Below are positions 50,362 to 59,054 of a stretch of DNA of 64,000 nucleotides, piece by piece. The notes under the pieces are model-generated. The model did no database searches, was not told the origin of the DNA, and worked only from the letters and a program-made list of their open reading frames with translations. Origin of the DNA: Phytomonospora sp040655735 (GTDB taxonomy: Bacteria; Actinomycetota; Actinomycetes; Mycobacteriales; Micromonosporaceae); NCBI RefSeq assembly GCF_040655735.1, contig NZ_JBFAKK010000008.1, forward strand, positions 248,001 through 312,000, in the 5' to 3' direction. Numbering within the stretch: position 1 is the first letter of the stretch; every line of letters starts with the position of its first letter. The translations under genes and the position numbers were made by a program.

Positions 50362-53100
50362 TTGCCTGGAACCCCCAGCGCCAAACGCATGCCCTTTTTC
50401 GCCGCCGCCGTCATCGCGGCGTCGGCGGGGCTCGTCGCCGTCGCACAACCCGCCGCCGCCGAGCCGGTCAACGTCGTCCCGGACGCGAAGGTCGTCATCG
50501 GCGACATCTTCCGCGACTTGGTCGCCGATCCGCTCCACCAGCAGGTCTTCGTCGCGACCTACTCCCCGCCGACGGTCGTCGCCATCGACGCCGGCGGCGT
50601 GGTCAAGCAGACCGTCGCGAACCTCGGCTACATCATGGACCTGACCATCAGCGGCGACGGCTCGACCGTCTACGCCCTCCAGGGCGGCGACACGCGCAGC
50701 ATCGTCGCCATCGACACCCAGACCTACGCGACGACCACCGTCGCGCTCCCGGCCGTCGACTGCGCCCGCACGATCGCCTTCACCGGCGGGAAACTCTGGT
50801 ACTCCTACGACTCCTGCGCGGACACCACCGTCGGAGGCGTGGGCGTCTTCGACCCGGCCACCGGTATCGCCACCACCGGCGTCTTCACCGCCAAGCCCGG
50901 CCGGCTCACCGCCCTGCCCGACCGTCCCGACCGGCTGTTCCTCGCCGAGAGCGGCGCCGGAGGCGTGTTCCGCGTCTACGACGTCTCCGGTGAAACGCCC
51001 GCCGAGGTCGCCACGGGCGGCCGCTCGTACTGCGACGACGCCGTCCTGACGCCCGACGGCGAGCGCGTCCTCGTCACCTGCGGCGACCTGGAGATCTACC
51101 GGACCTCCGACCTGTCGCGTGAGAAGACGATCACCACGCCCGGCCGGTCCGAGTCGGTCGCGTTGAGCGCCGACGGGCGCTTCGCCGCCGTGTCCGATAA
51201 CGGCAGCCCCAGCGCCGATTCCTACCTGGTCCACGACCTGGCGTCCAGCGACACCAAAGTCGTGCGCAAGTTCGCGCTCGACTACTACTCGCCCGTGACC
51301 CCCCGCAGCGTCGCGTTCCTCGGCGACACTCTCGTGGGCGTGATCCGCGAGAACAGCCGCGAGTCGGTGTACTTCAAGCGCTACGCCACCAAGGCCGCCA
51401 CGGCCCTGACGGTCAAGGCGCCCAAGGGCGTCCGCTTCAGCGACCGGATCCGGATCACCGGCACCCTGGCCAACGGTCCGGCCAACGCCACCGTCGCCGT
51501 GTCCCGCACCGATGCCACCGGCACGCACGACCTCGGCACGATCCCCGTGCCCGCCTCGGGCGCGTTCACCTTCACCGAGGCCCCCTCGGTCACCGGCGTC
51601 AACGAGTACACCTTCAGTTCGGCCGAGGGCGAAGGCCACCAGCCGGCCGTCGCGACCGCCTCGCTGATCGTCAGGCCTCGCGCCTTCGACTTCAACAACG
51701 ACGGTTTCGCCGAGACCGTCGCCGGAGCCCCCGGCGAGAACCTCGGTGACGACACCGACACCGGCCAGCTCTACATCCTCCCGGGTACCCGCACGGGTGC
51801 GACCGGAGCGGGCAGCCGCGCCATCCACCAGGACGTCGCGGGCGTTCCCGGCAGCAACGAGGACGGCGACCTGCTCGGCGAGATCACCGCCAGCGGCGAC
51901 TTCAACGGCGACGGATACGCCGACCTCGCGGCGTCCCTGACCGGTGAGGACCTCGGCTCGGCCAAGAACGCCGGCAGCGTGCTGGTCTTCTACGGCTCGG
52001 CGACGGGCCTGACGACGACCGGCGTCGACACCCTCTCCGTCAGCGGCGAGTACGGCGGCTTCGGCATCTCGATGGCCGCCGGCGACTTCAACGGTGACGG
52101 CGTCGACGACCTCGCCGTCGGCGAACCCGGTTCCTACAACGGTTCCGCCTACGTCTACCGGGGCATGGCCGGGGCCGGACTGTCGTCGAACGACCGCCTG
52201 CCCATCTACGACCCGCCGGGTGAGTACAACGAGAACGAACTCTTCGGCTACGCCATGTCGGCCGGCGACATCAACGGCGACGGCTTCGACGACCTCGCGG
52301 TCGGCTCCATGTACGACTGGGAGGTCAAGCAGTGGTCGACCGGCTCGGTGAGCGTCTTCTACGGAACGGCCTACGGCTTCACCTCGACCTCGCAGTTCTT
52401 CACCAAGGACACCTCCGGCGTCCCCGGCGGCTCGGGCTCCTTCAACCCTGACAAGGGCGACTCCTCCGACATGTTCGGCGCCCAGGTCGTGCTCGCCGAC
52501 TTCAACGGCGACGGCAAGGCCGACCTCGCGGTCGGCGCGCCGGGCTCGCCGGTCACCGGCACCGACGGCAAACGCAAGGCCGACGCCGGAACGGTGACGG
52601 TCCTGTACTCCAGCGGGACGAAGATCGGCACGACCGGCGCGGTCCAGTTCACGCAGGACACCAGCGGACTGCCGGGCGGCGCGGGGTCGAACGACTTCTA
52701 CGGTTCGACGCTGGCGGCCGGCGACAACAACCGCGACGGCTTCGCCGAGCTGGCGATCTACTCGTCCGGCGACGCGTTCGTGACGGTCATCCCGGGCGGC
52801 GCCTCGGGTCTGACGACGAGCAAGGCGAAGGCGTGGACGCAGGACTCCTCCGGCATCCCCGGCGGCAGCGAGACCGGTGACCACTGGGGCTCCAGCCTGC
52901 GCTTCCTCGACGTCAAGGGCAACGGCCACCTGGCGCTGGTCGTCGGAGCGAGCGGTGAGGACCAGGGCCGCGGCGCCCTGACCGTCATCTACTCGAATGC
53001 GGCCGGGCTGACCGGTACCGCCGCGAAGTTCCTCTCGCAGGACTCCGACGGTGTTCCCGGCAGCGGCGAGACCGGCGACGGTTTCGGCGTCTTCTGGTAG
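50362..53100 (+). CDS. Secreted FG-GAP/VCBS repeat protein
   Basis: The 912-residue protein has a signal peptide ending near AQPAAAEP (residue 34). A propeller-like region of ~300 residues follows with YncE-type blades, then an Ig-like stretch near 350-430, and seven FG-GAP repeats from ~440. The repeats carry calcium-binding DxDxD-like sites, such as DFNNDGFAE, DFNGDGYAD, DFNGDGVDD, DINGDGFDD and DFNGDGKAD. It is probably an adhesin or surface-binding protein. The start is a TTG at 50362 with GAGGTG 5 nt upstream; the ATG at 50389 is the alternative. A terminator follows. Confidence 0.9.
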   Translation: MPGTPSAKRMPFFAAAVIAASAGLVAVAQPAAAEPVNVVPDAKVVIGDIFRDLVADPLHQQVFVATYSPPTVVAIDAGGVVKQTVANLGYIMDLTISGDGSTVYALQGGDTRSIVAIDTQTYATTTVALPAVDCARTIAFTGGKLWYSYDSCADTTVGGVGVFDPATGIATTGVFTAKPGRLTALPDRPDRLFLAESGAGGVFRVYDVSGETPAEVATGGRSYCDDAVLTPDGERVLVTCGDLEIYRTSDLSREKTITTPGRSESVALSADGRFAAVSDNGSPSADSYLVHDLASSDTKVVRKFALDYYSPVTPRSVAFLGDTLVGVIRENSRESVYFKRYATKAATALTVKAPKGVRFSDRIRITGTLANGPANATVAVSRTDATGTHDLGTIPVPASGAFTFTEAPSVTGVNEYTFSSAEGEGHQPAVATASLIVRPRAFDFNNDGFAETVAGAPGENLGDDTDTGQLYILPGTRTGATGAGSRAIHQDVAGVPGSNEDGDLLGEITASGDFNGDGYADLAASLTGEDLGSAKNAGSVLVFYGSATGLTTTGVDTLSVSGEYGGFGISMAAGDFNGDGVDDLAVGEPGSYNGSAYVYRGMAGAGLSSNDRLPIYDPPGEYNENELFGYAMSAGDINGDGFDDLAVGSMYDWEVKQWSTGSVSVFYGTAYGFTSTSQFFTKDTSGVPGGSGSFNPDKGDSSDMFGAQVVLADFNGDGKADLAVGAPGSPVTGTDGKRKADAGTVTVLYSSGTKIGTTGAVQFTQDTSGLPGGAGSNDFYGSTLAAGDNNRDGFAELAIYSSGDAFVTVIPGGASGLTTSKAKAWTQDSSGIPGGSETGDHWGSSLRFLDVKGNGHLALVVGASGEDQGRGALTVIYSNAAGLTGTAAKFLSQDSDGVPGSGETGDGFGVFW

Positions 53101-53105
53101 ACGGA

Positions 53106-53134
53106 ACGGCCCGCGACCCACGGTCGCGGGCCGT
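53106..53134. terminator. Terminator after the FG-GAP gene, shared with DUF1992
   Basis: A 13-bp perfect stem (53106-53118 with 53122-53134) with loop CAC and a TTT tail on the plus strand stands between convergent genes. Confidence 0.88.
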
Positions 53135-53139
53135 TTTCG

Positions 53140-53520
53140 CTAGGTGCGGCGGCGCCAGTTCTCCAGGACCGTCTCGATCTTCAGCGGCATCACCGTCACC
53201 GGCGGCCCCTCGACCGGCCCGCGCAGCCCCTTCATGATCCGGGTGTTGAGCTCCTCGACGGCCTCGCGCACCTCCGCCTCGGTCGGCAGGGCGGCGAGCT
53301 TGCCGGGAAGGTCCTGGATCTCGCGCTTGAGCGCCAGCGCCGGTGGCAGCACGCCGGTGATGTTCTCGCGGGCGACCAGGTCGCGCACCCACCAGTCCTC
53401 GGTGAGATGCTGACCGGCTCCCGGCAGGGGCTTGCCCATGCCGGGCAGGTTGTCGAACTCGCCGCGCTCCTGCGCCTGGCGGATGGCCTGGTCGGCCGCG
53501 GACTCGTATCGGTCCCTCAT
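53140..53520 (-). CDS. DUF1992 (DnaJ-28-like) protein
   Basis: The 126-residue protein has the DUF1992 pattern: RYESAADQAIRQAQERGEFDNLPGMGKPLP at the start, then LAREN-like sequence and LNTRIM near residue 90. The family is linked to DNAJC28-like proteins but lacks a J domain; the function is unknown. It is a short soluble protein convergent with the FG-GAP gene. Confidence 0.9.
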   Translation of the reverse strand: MRDRYESAADQAIRQAQERGEFDNLPGMGKPLPGAGQHLTEDWWVRDLVARENITGVLPPALALKREIQDLPGKLAALPTEAEVREAVEELNTRIMKGLRGPVEGPPVTVMPLKIETVLENWRRRT

Positions 53521-53602
53521 GGGGTCACCGCCTCACCGTCGTCGCTGGTCTCGATCCTAGGGATCGCGTCGATCCCGAAGGATTCACTGTGCTGTAAATC
53601 AT

Positions 53603-53631
53603 TTGCCGCTCGGCCCGGGCGGTGCTTACCT
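53603..53631 (+). promoter_or_regulatory. Putative promoter of the ABC-2 exporter operon
   Basis: TTGCCG (53603-53608), a 17-bp spacer and TTACCT (53626-53631) lie 6 nt before the ATG at 53638, which would give a leaderless transcript. Confidence 0.45.
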
Positions 53632-53637
53632 GGCGCC

Positions 53638-54621
53638 ATGCCCCTGATCGAGACCGCAGGCCTCGTCAAAGAGTTCAAGCGCGTCCGCCGCAAGCAGGGC
53701 GCCTTCGCGACCGTCCGGACCCTCTTCAGCCGCGACTACGAGGTCACCCGCGCCGTCGACGACATCTCCTTCACCGTCGAGGCGGGCGAACTCGTCGGCT
53801 ACCTCGGCCCCAACGGTGCGGGGAAGTCCACGACGATCAAGATGCTCACCGGCATCCTCACCCCGACCTCCGGCCACCTCGAAGTCGCCGGGGTGGTGCC
53901 GTGGAAGCACCGGGAGCGCAACGCCCGCAACATCGGCGTCGTCTTCGGCCAGCGCAGCCAGCTGTGGTGGGACCTCCCGCTCATCGACTCCTTCCGCATG
54001 ATCGGCCGCCTCTACGAGGTCCCGAAGACGCGCTACCGCGAGAACCTCGACCGCTTCGTCGAGATCCTGGGCATGTCGTCCTTTCTGGACACTCCGGTGC
54101 GGCAGCTCTCGCTGGGGCAGCGGATGCGCGGCGACCTGGCGGCGGCAATGATCTACGAGCCGTCGATCCTCTACCTCGACGAGCCGACCGTCGGCCTGGA
54201 CGTGATCGCCAAGGAGCGCATCCGCGAGTTCGTCGCCGAACTCAACCGCGACACCGGGACGACGGTCCTGCTCACCACGCACGACATGGACGACGTCGAG
54301 CGCCTGTGCCGCCGCCTGGTCCTCATCGACCACGGCAAGGTCCTCTACGACGGCCCGGTGGGGCCGCTGAAGGAGACCTACGCGCCGCACCGGGAACTCG
54401 TCGTCCAGCTCGCCTCGCCCGCCGACGTCGCGGTGGCCGCCGCGGACGTGGTGCGCGCCGAGGAGGGGCGCGTGTGGCTGTCCTTCGATCCCCGCGTGAC
54501 CCCGGCGGCGGCGCTGATCGCGGAGGTGTCGGCGAAGTACGAGGTCACCGACCTCTCGCTGAGCGAACCGGACCTGGAGGGCGTGATCCGCCGCATGTAC
54601 CTGGAACGGGAGTCGCGGTGA
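53638..54621 (+). CDS. ABC transporter ATP-binding protein (DUF990-linked)
   Basis: The 327-residue ATPase has Walker A GPNGAGKST near residue 63, signature LSLGQRMRGDLAAAM, Walker B ILYLDEP and the switch His in LLTTHDMDDVE. The insertion KRVRRKQGAFATVRTLFSRDYE before the core is typical of the ATPases that pair with ABC2_membrane_6 permeases. It leads a three-gene exporter operon; its stop overlaps the next start (GTGA). Confidence 0.95.
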   Translation: MPLIETAGLVKEFKRVRRKQGAFATVRTLFSRDYEVTRAVDDISFTVEAGELVGYLGPNGAGKSTTIKMLTGILTPTSGHLEVAGVVPWKHRERNARNIGVVFGQRSQLWWDLPLIDSFRMIGRLYEVPKTRYRENLDRFVEILGMSSFLDTPVRQLSLGQRMRGDLAAAMIYEPSILYLDEPTVGLDVIAKERIREFVAELNRDTGTTVLLTTHDMDDVERLCRRLVLIDHGKVLYDGPVGPLKETYAPHRELVVQLASPADVAVAAADVVRAEEGRVWLSFDPRVTPAAALIAEVSAKYEVTDLSLSEPDLEGVIRRMYLERESR

Positions 54622-55421
54622 GCCTCGCCGGCGGGCTCGGCGCGCGCTGGGCCTTCACCGAGAACCGCATCCGCTCGGTGTACGTCTACCGCACCGACAT
54701 CCTCATCTGGCTGATCGCGCCCGCCATGCAGCTCGTCCTGATGGCCGCGCTGTGGCGCGCGATCTACAACGGACGGTCCACTCTGGACGGTGTCTCGCTG
54801 TCGGTGATGACGACCTACGTCTCCCTGGCGGCCATCCAGAACCTGATCAACTGGGACGACACCATCGACTGGCTCACCGCCCGCGTGCGCGACGGCAAGA
54901 TCGGCGCCGACATGGCCCGCCCGGTCGGGATCGTCACGCAGCAGGTGTGCGGTCAGGTCGCCCAGCTCATCGTCAAGACGCCGATGATCGTGCTGATGCT
55001 GCCGGTCATCTTCCTGTTCAGCGACCTCTCCGCACCCGCCGAGGGAGCGCTGGGCTGGTACCTGCTGTCCACACTGGTCGGCTGGCTGCTGAACTGCTGC
55101 ATCGGCCTGCTGGTCGCCTCGGTCGTGTTCTGGACCCTGGAGATGGGCGGCATGGAGTTCCTGTACTCGGTGCTCAGCGGCTTCCTCTCCGGCGTCCTGG
55201 TCCCGCTGTGGGTCATGCCCGACTGGCTGCGCACCATCCTGGAATGGCTCCCCTGGCAGGCGGTGGTCTACACGCCGCTGGCGATCTACGTCGGGCGCTT
55301 CGAGGGAACCCGCGTGTGGCAGGCGATCGGGGTGCAGTTCCTCTGGCTCGCCGTGATCGGCGGGCTGACCTGGCTGGTCTGGCGCCGCGCCGTGAACCGA
55401 GTGGTGGTGCAGGGCGGATGA
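54618..55421 (+). CDS. ABC-2 permease, first subunit (DUF990/ABC2_membrane_6 type)
   Basis: The 267-residue protein has six membrane helices and the family core: YVYRTDILIWLIAPAMQLVLM at the start and LDMGG-like FWTLEMGGMEFLYSVLSGFLSG in the middle. The GTG overlaps the ATPase stop and the stop overlaps the second permease start (ATGA). The two permeases form a heteromeric exporter channel with the ATPase. Confidence 0.9.
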   Translation: MSLAGGLGARWAFTENRIRSVYVYRTDILIWLIAPAMQLVLMAALWRAIYNGRSTLDGVSLSVMTTYVSLAAIQNLINWDDTIDWLTARVRDGKIGADMARPVGIVTQQVCGQVAQLIVKTPMIVLMLPVIFLFSDLSAPAEGALGWYLLSTLVGWLLNCCIGLLVASVVFWTLEMGGMEFLYSVLSGFLSGVLVPLWVMPDWLRTILEWLPWQAVVYTPLAIYVGRFEGTRVWQAIGVQFLWLAVIGGLTWLVWRRAVNRVVVQGG

Positions 55422-56236
55422 CGGTGCGCGCTTCGGTCGCCTGGCAGCTCAAGGCCGGCGGGATCCTCCTCGGCGGCGCCATCCGCGGCATGGCCCAGTA
55501 CCGCGCCGACCTGTTCATGACCATGGCAGCCGGCGCGGTCTTCCAGTCGGTCGGCTTCTTCGCGCTGTGGGTCATGCTCGCGCGCTTCGGGGAGATCGGC
55601 GGCTGGAGCATCTCCGACGTCGCGCTGCTCTACGGGATCCGCCTGGTCGCGCACGCGGTCTGGGCGCTGCCCTTCAACCAGCTGCGCTTCGTCGAGGACT
55701 TCGTGCAGGAGGGCACCTTCGACCGCTTCCTCATCCGCCCGGTCAATCCCCTGGTGCAGCTCATGACCAGCCGCTTTCGGCTGCACCCTCTCGGCGACCT
55801 CCTCGCCGGCCTCGTCCTGCTGATCCCGGCGATGTCGCTCGTCGACGTCGACTGGAACGCCTGGCGCCTGGGTTTCCTCGCCCTGGCGATCCTCGGCGGC
55901 GGCATGGTCGAGGGCGCCTTCCAGCTGGGGATGTCGGCGATCGCCTTTCGCACCCTCGGCACGCGGCAGGCCCGCTTCACCGTCGACAGTGTCTTCAACC
56001 TCTACGGCAACTACCCCGGCAAGGTCTTCGGCCGCGCCGGGCAGCTGGCGCTGACGATCCTGCCCGTGGCCTTCGTCGCCTACCTGCCCACGACCGTCCT
56101 GTTGGGACGGACCGACGAGCTGGGCCTGCCGGCGTGGCTGGCGTACCTGTCGCCGGTAGTGGGCGCGCTGCTCTTCGCGGGGTCCTACGCCTTCTGGCAC
56201 CGGCAGATCCGGCACTACCAGGGGGCGGGCAGCTAG
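55418..56236 (+). CDS. ABC-2 permease, second subunit (DUF990/ABC2_membrane_6 type)
   Basis: The 272-residue membrane protein has six helices with FVEDFVQEGTFDRFLIRPVNPLVQLM, a hallmark loop of this family, near residue 90. It ends AFWHRQIRHYQGAGS. The ATG overlaps the previous stop. A decayed copy of this tail follows at ~56344. The substrate is unknown. Confidence 0.9.
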   Translation: MTVRASVAWQLKAGGILLGGAIRGMAQYRADLFMTMAAGAVFQSVGFFALWVMLARFGEIGGWSISDVALLYGIRLVAHAVWALPFNQLRFVEDFVQEGTFDRFLIRPVNPLVQLMTSRFRLHPLGDLLAGLVLLIPAMSLVDVDWNAWRLGFLALAILGGGMVEGAFQLGMSAIAFRTLGTRQARFTVDSVFNLYGNYPGKVFGRAGQLALTILPVAFVAYLPTTVLLGRTDELGLPAWLAYLSPVVGALLFAGSYAFWHRQIRHYQGAGS

Positions 56237-56565
56237 CGGTCTCGTCGTGGAGGAACCGGCATACGGCGATGGGGCCGGCCCTCCTCTGTACCCGCAGGGG
56301 TAACGGCTGGGCCAACCCCGCTCCGTCGGTGGTCGGCGCGCCGCCTCGCCGGGGTCGGATGCCTTCTGGCGCAAACAGATCCGGCACCACAAGGCGGCGG
56401 GCGGCCGGAAGTGCGCAGCGACACTGTGGCGCTCGACCCATCTTCCTCACGAGACCACGTTCAGGCGGTGACCCGGCGTTACGCTCGACTCGTATCGCCC
56501 GGAACGGGAGCAAGATCGCCCAATTCGGGTTCTCGGCCATCCCCCGGCTTAACGAGGAGCTCGCA
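56237..56565. other. Intergenic region with a permease-tail remnant
   Basis: This 329-bp gap holds a copy of the preceding permease 3' end at ~56344-56405, listed separately. After it lie a T/C-rich stretch and the GAGGAG ribosome binding site of the DUF397 gene. No further gene is seen. Confidence 0.6.
56344..56405 (+). pseudogene. Duplicated 3' tail of the ABC permease
   Basis: The segment translates as GSDAFWRKQIRHHKAAGG, matching GSYAFWHRQIRHYQGAGS at the end of the permease ending at 56236. DNA identity is strong in blocks (GCCTTCTGGC, CAGATCCGGCAC). Similarity fades upstream of ~56320. It is a leftover of a tandem duplication or of a second permease gene. Confidence 0.75.
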
Positions 56566-56790
56566 ATGACCGACAACCGCATGGCGCTCGAACGGGCGAC
56601 GTGGCGTGCCAGCACGCGCGGTGTCGCCGGCAGTGCTCGCTGCGTGCAGGTCGCCACGACCTCGGTCGCGCACGTCGCCATCCGCGACTCCAAGCTCGCC
56701 GGCCTCGACTGCCCGGTCCTCACCCTCGACCGCGGCAACTGGTCGGCCTTCCTCGCCGACATCGCCACCGGCGAGTTCGACGAGGCCTGA
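56566..56790 (+). CDS. Orphan DUF397 protein
   Basis: The 74-residue protein has the DUF397 pattern in divergent form: ATWRASTRGVAGSARCVQVA, then HVAIRDSKL and a WSAFLADIATGEFDE tail. GAGGAG lies 6 nt before the ATG. Unlike the copy at 24148 it has no adjacent Scr1 partner, so its regulator must be elsewhere. Confidence 0.88.
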   Translation: MTDNRMALERATWRASTRGVAGSARCVQVATTSVAHVAIRDSKLAGLDCPVLTLDRGNWSAFLADIATGEFDEA

Positions 56791-56807
56791 GGCTCAGCCG
56801 CCGAAGA

Positions 56808-57974
56808 TCAGCCGCCGACCAGCAGCGCGACCGCCTCGTCGGTGTCGTCGGTCACGTGCACCAGCCCGGACTCGTCGCCCGTCCTGCTGCCGCGCAGCAG
56901 GGTCCGCAGCAGCTCCGGAGCGGGCAGCGCGGTCCAGTAGTCGACGCCCAGGAAGACCATCGGCCCGGTCGGCCCGTCGGAGTTGTAGAAGATCTTCGTG
57001 GCGGCCTGGAAGACCTCCTGGACGGTCCCGGCCCGGCCGGGCGCGAACACGATGCCGCCGCGCGCCAGCCGCAGGATCGTGTCCTCGCGGATGGCGTTGG
57101 AGAAGTACTTGGCGATCCGCGACGCGAACAGGTTCGCCGGCTCGTGCCCGTAGAGCCACGTCGGGATCGACAGCCCGCCCTGGCGTGACCAGGTCGTGTC
57201 GGCGATGCCGTCGTGGTCGTGGTCGCCGAGCTCCTTGCGCACGCGCAGGGCCACGGCGGTGAAGGGATCGTGGTCGTGGAAGTCGGGGTGGTCGGCCAGC
57301 AGGTCGACGGCCCGCGACAGCTCCGCCTCCGTCGTGTCGGCGGCATAGGCGCCGAGGTTGGCGGCCTCCATCGCCCCCGGTCCGCCGCCGGTGACGACCA
57401 GCGCCCCGGCGCGCGCGAGCTTGCGTCCCAGGCGGGCGACCTTGCGAAACTCCGGCGTGCCGCGCAGCTCGGCGTGGCCGCCCATGACGCCGACGACCGG
57501 CCCGCCCTGGTAGTGGGCCCAGCCGCGCATCAGGTCGAGCAGCGCGTTGTCGATCCCCGAGTCGTGCAGGCGCTGCGCGAGCGCCTCGCGCGTCTCGGGC
57601 ATGGCCTCTCCGCGCTCGACGTAGTGCCGGTACACGCGGGTGTCGAACATGCCCTCGAAGCCGCCCTCGTCGAAGCCCGCGGCCAGTTCGCTCGCCGTGT
57701 AGAGGTGGCCGGGCTGGGTCGAGTAGGGCGTCTCGCCGAAGGTCGGGATCACGTGCGCGCCACGGGTGATCAGCTCGGCGGCGTTCTCCCCGGCCGGGAA
57801 GCGGCAGCCGATGAACATCGCGTCGGCGACGTCGACGGCGGCCAGGTCGGGGTAGTCCTGGCGCAGATCCAGGCCCTGGACGGTCAGGCCGGACAGGGTT
57901 CCCTCGGCGATGCGGAAGTCGAGTTCCTCGCGGGATTCGACGTCGGTCGCGGAATGGTCGAAACGCAGGGTCAC
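56808..57974 (-). CDS. LOG family (lysine-decarboxylase-like) protein
   Basis: The ~390-residue protein is much longer than plant LOG enzymes. The C-terminal 250 residues carry the family core: VVGVMGGHAELRGTPEF, TGGGPGAMEAANLGAY near residue 195, and APGRAGTVQEVFQA near 315. This last is a variant of the PGGxGTxxE motif with Arg-Ala in place of Gly-x. The N-terminal part is an extra domain. A GTG at 57989 is an alternative start; the GTG at 57974 has CACTAT 6 nt upstream. A nucleotide-ribose hydrolase role is only inferred. Confidence 0.85.
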   Translation of the reverse strand: MTLRFDHSATDVESREELDFRIAEGTLSGLTVQGLDLRQDYPDLAAVDVADAMFIGCRFPAGENAAELITRGAHVIPTFGETPYSTQPGHLYTASELAAGFDEGGFEGMFDTRVYRHYVERGEAMPETREALAQRLHDSGIDNALLDLMRGWAHYQGGPVVGVMGGHAELRGTPEFRKVARLGRKLARAGALVVTGGGPGAMEAANLGAYAADTTEAELSRAVDLLADHPDFHDHDPFTAVALRVRKELGDHDHDGIADTTWSRQGGLSIPTWLYGHEPANLFASRIAKYFSNAIREDTILRLARGGIVFAPGRAGTVQEVFQAATKIFYNSDGPTGPMVFLGVDYWTALPAPELLRTLLRGSRTGDESGLVHVTDDTDEAVALLVGG

Positions 57975-58034
57975 CCGGCAATAGTGCACCGTGCGGGCAA
58001 GTCTCCCCGCTCGCCGACGGGCGTGTGGACGCCG

Positions 58035-58066
58035 AACGGCCCGGATCGCGGCGGATCCGGGCCGTT
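58035..58066. terminator. Terminator hairpin after the DUF998 gene
   Basis: A 13-bp perfect stem (58035-58047 with 58054-58066) with a 6-base loop lies between the DUF998 stop (58081) and the LOG gene upstream region. Confidence 0.8.
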
Positions 58067-58080
58067 CGTACGAAGGGGTG

Positions 58081-58731
58081 TCAGGCGGCGAGGGCGCGGG
58101 CCGAAACGACCGTGAGGCGCTGGAGGTGGACGGCGCGGACGGCCAGGATGATGAGCATCCCGAGCATCGCGGCGGCCATGACGCGCTCGCTGAGGCCGAT
58201 GAGCATCCGGTCGCCGAAGTAGGTCGCCCAGGTGACCGCGGCGGCCGAGAGGACCGCGACCGCGCTGAGCCCGGCGACGACGCCGCTCAGGTCGCGCCAG
58301 GCCGCACTGCGGCGAAGCCCGGCGGCAAGGGCGATCCCGGCGGCGACGAGCGCGGCGAAGGCCAGCGTCGAGGCGTAGCGGTGGACGTACCCGGCGGTGC
58401 TCACGGTGAGGTGGTCCAAGGGGTCGGTCGGCACGATCGCGGTGACGAGCAGGCCGCCGCTCCACAGTCCGAACAGGACGGTCACGGTCCGCGAGATCGG
58501 TGCCCCGACGGCCTTCATGACCCCGAGCAGCGGCAGCGCGGCCAGTCCGGCGAGGAAGATGCCGGTCTCGACGGCACCGGCGCGGTCGGCGGCGGCGTAG
58601 TCGGAGATCGTGTGCCCGAAGGGGCTCAGCACCGCGTCGGCCTCGAAGTGACCGAGGAGCGTCGCGATGACGGCGGTGACGAGGCCGAGCAGGGCGGAGT
58701 ATCCGAGCCAGGTGAGGTGTCGGGGGTCCAT
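58081..58731 (-). CDS. DUF998 membrane protein
   Basis: The 216-residue protein has about six membrane helices and the DUF998 features: SPFGHTISDYAA near residue 37, then LLGVMKAVGA and TVSTAGYVHRYASTLAF with a conserved His. The ATG at 58731 has AAGGA 8 nt upstream. The function of the family is unknown. It diverges from the serine hydrolase. Confidence 0.85.
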   Translation of the reverse strand: MDPRHLTWLGYSALLGLVTAVIATLLGHFEADAVLSPFGHTISDYAAADRAGAVETGIFLAGLAALPLLGVMKAVGAPISRTVTVLFGLWSGGLLVTAIVPTDPLDHLTVSTAGYVHRYASTLAFAALVAAGIALAAGLRRSAAWRDLSGVVAGLSAVAVLSAAAVTWATYFGDRMLIGLSERVMAAAMLGMLIILAVRAVHLQRLTVVSARALAA

Positions 58732-59054
58732 GATGCGAGTCCTTCGAGGTGGGGCGGTTGATCGACTTCGTAAGACTGCGGTCGCGGGCCCCCTGCTCAC
58801 ATCGGTGCGCGGACGGGTCTTGCGGCTAGTCCCGGCGACCCACGGCGGCTAGGGGGCGTCTCGGGGTTCAGCCCTGGGGCCGCGAGGGTCTCCCCTGGTC
58901 GCGGGCCTCGGAGTCAGTCGTGAGAGTGAGTGCGGACGGGCTCGGTCACCCGCGCGGACCACGGCCGGAACCGCTCGGCACGGCGATGGCGGAGGGCGGT
59001 CGCGGCGACAGGCTTGGGCCCATACCCACGACGCATGGATCCGGAGCGCCCGAC
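58732..59054. other. Divergent intergenic region, no gene seen
   Basis: The 323-bp gap separates the DUF998 and serine hydrolase genes. Open frames cross it but none has a good start with coding bias. It should hold two divergent promoters; no clear palindrome was found. Confidence 0.5.
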
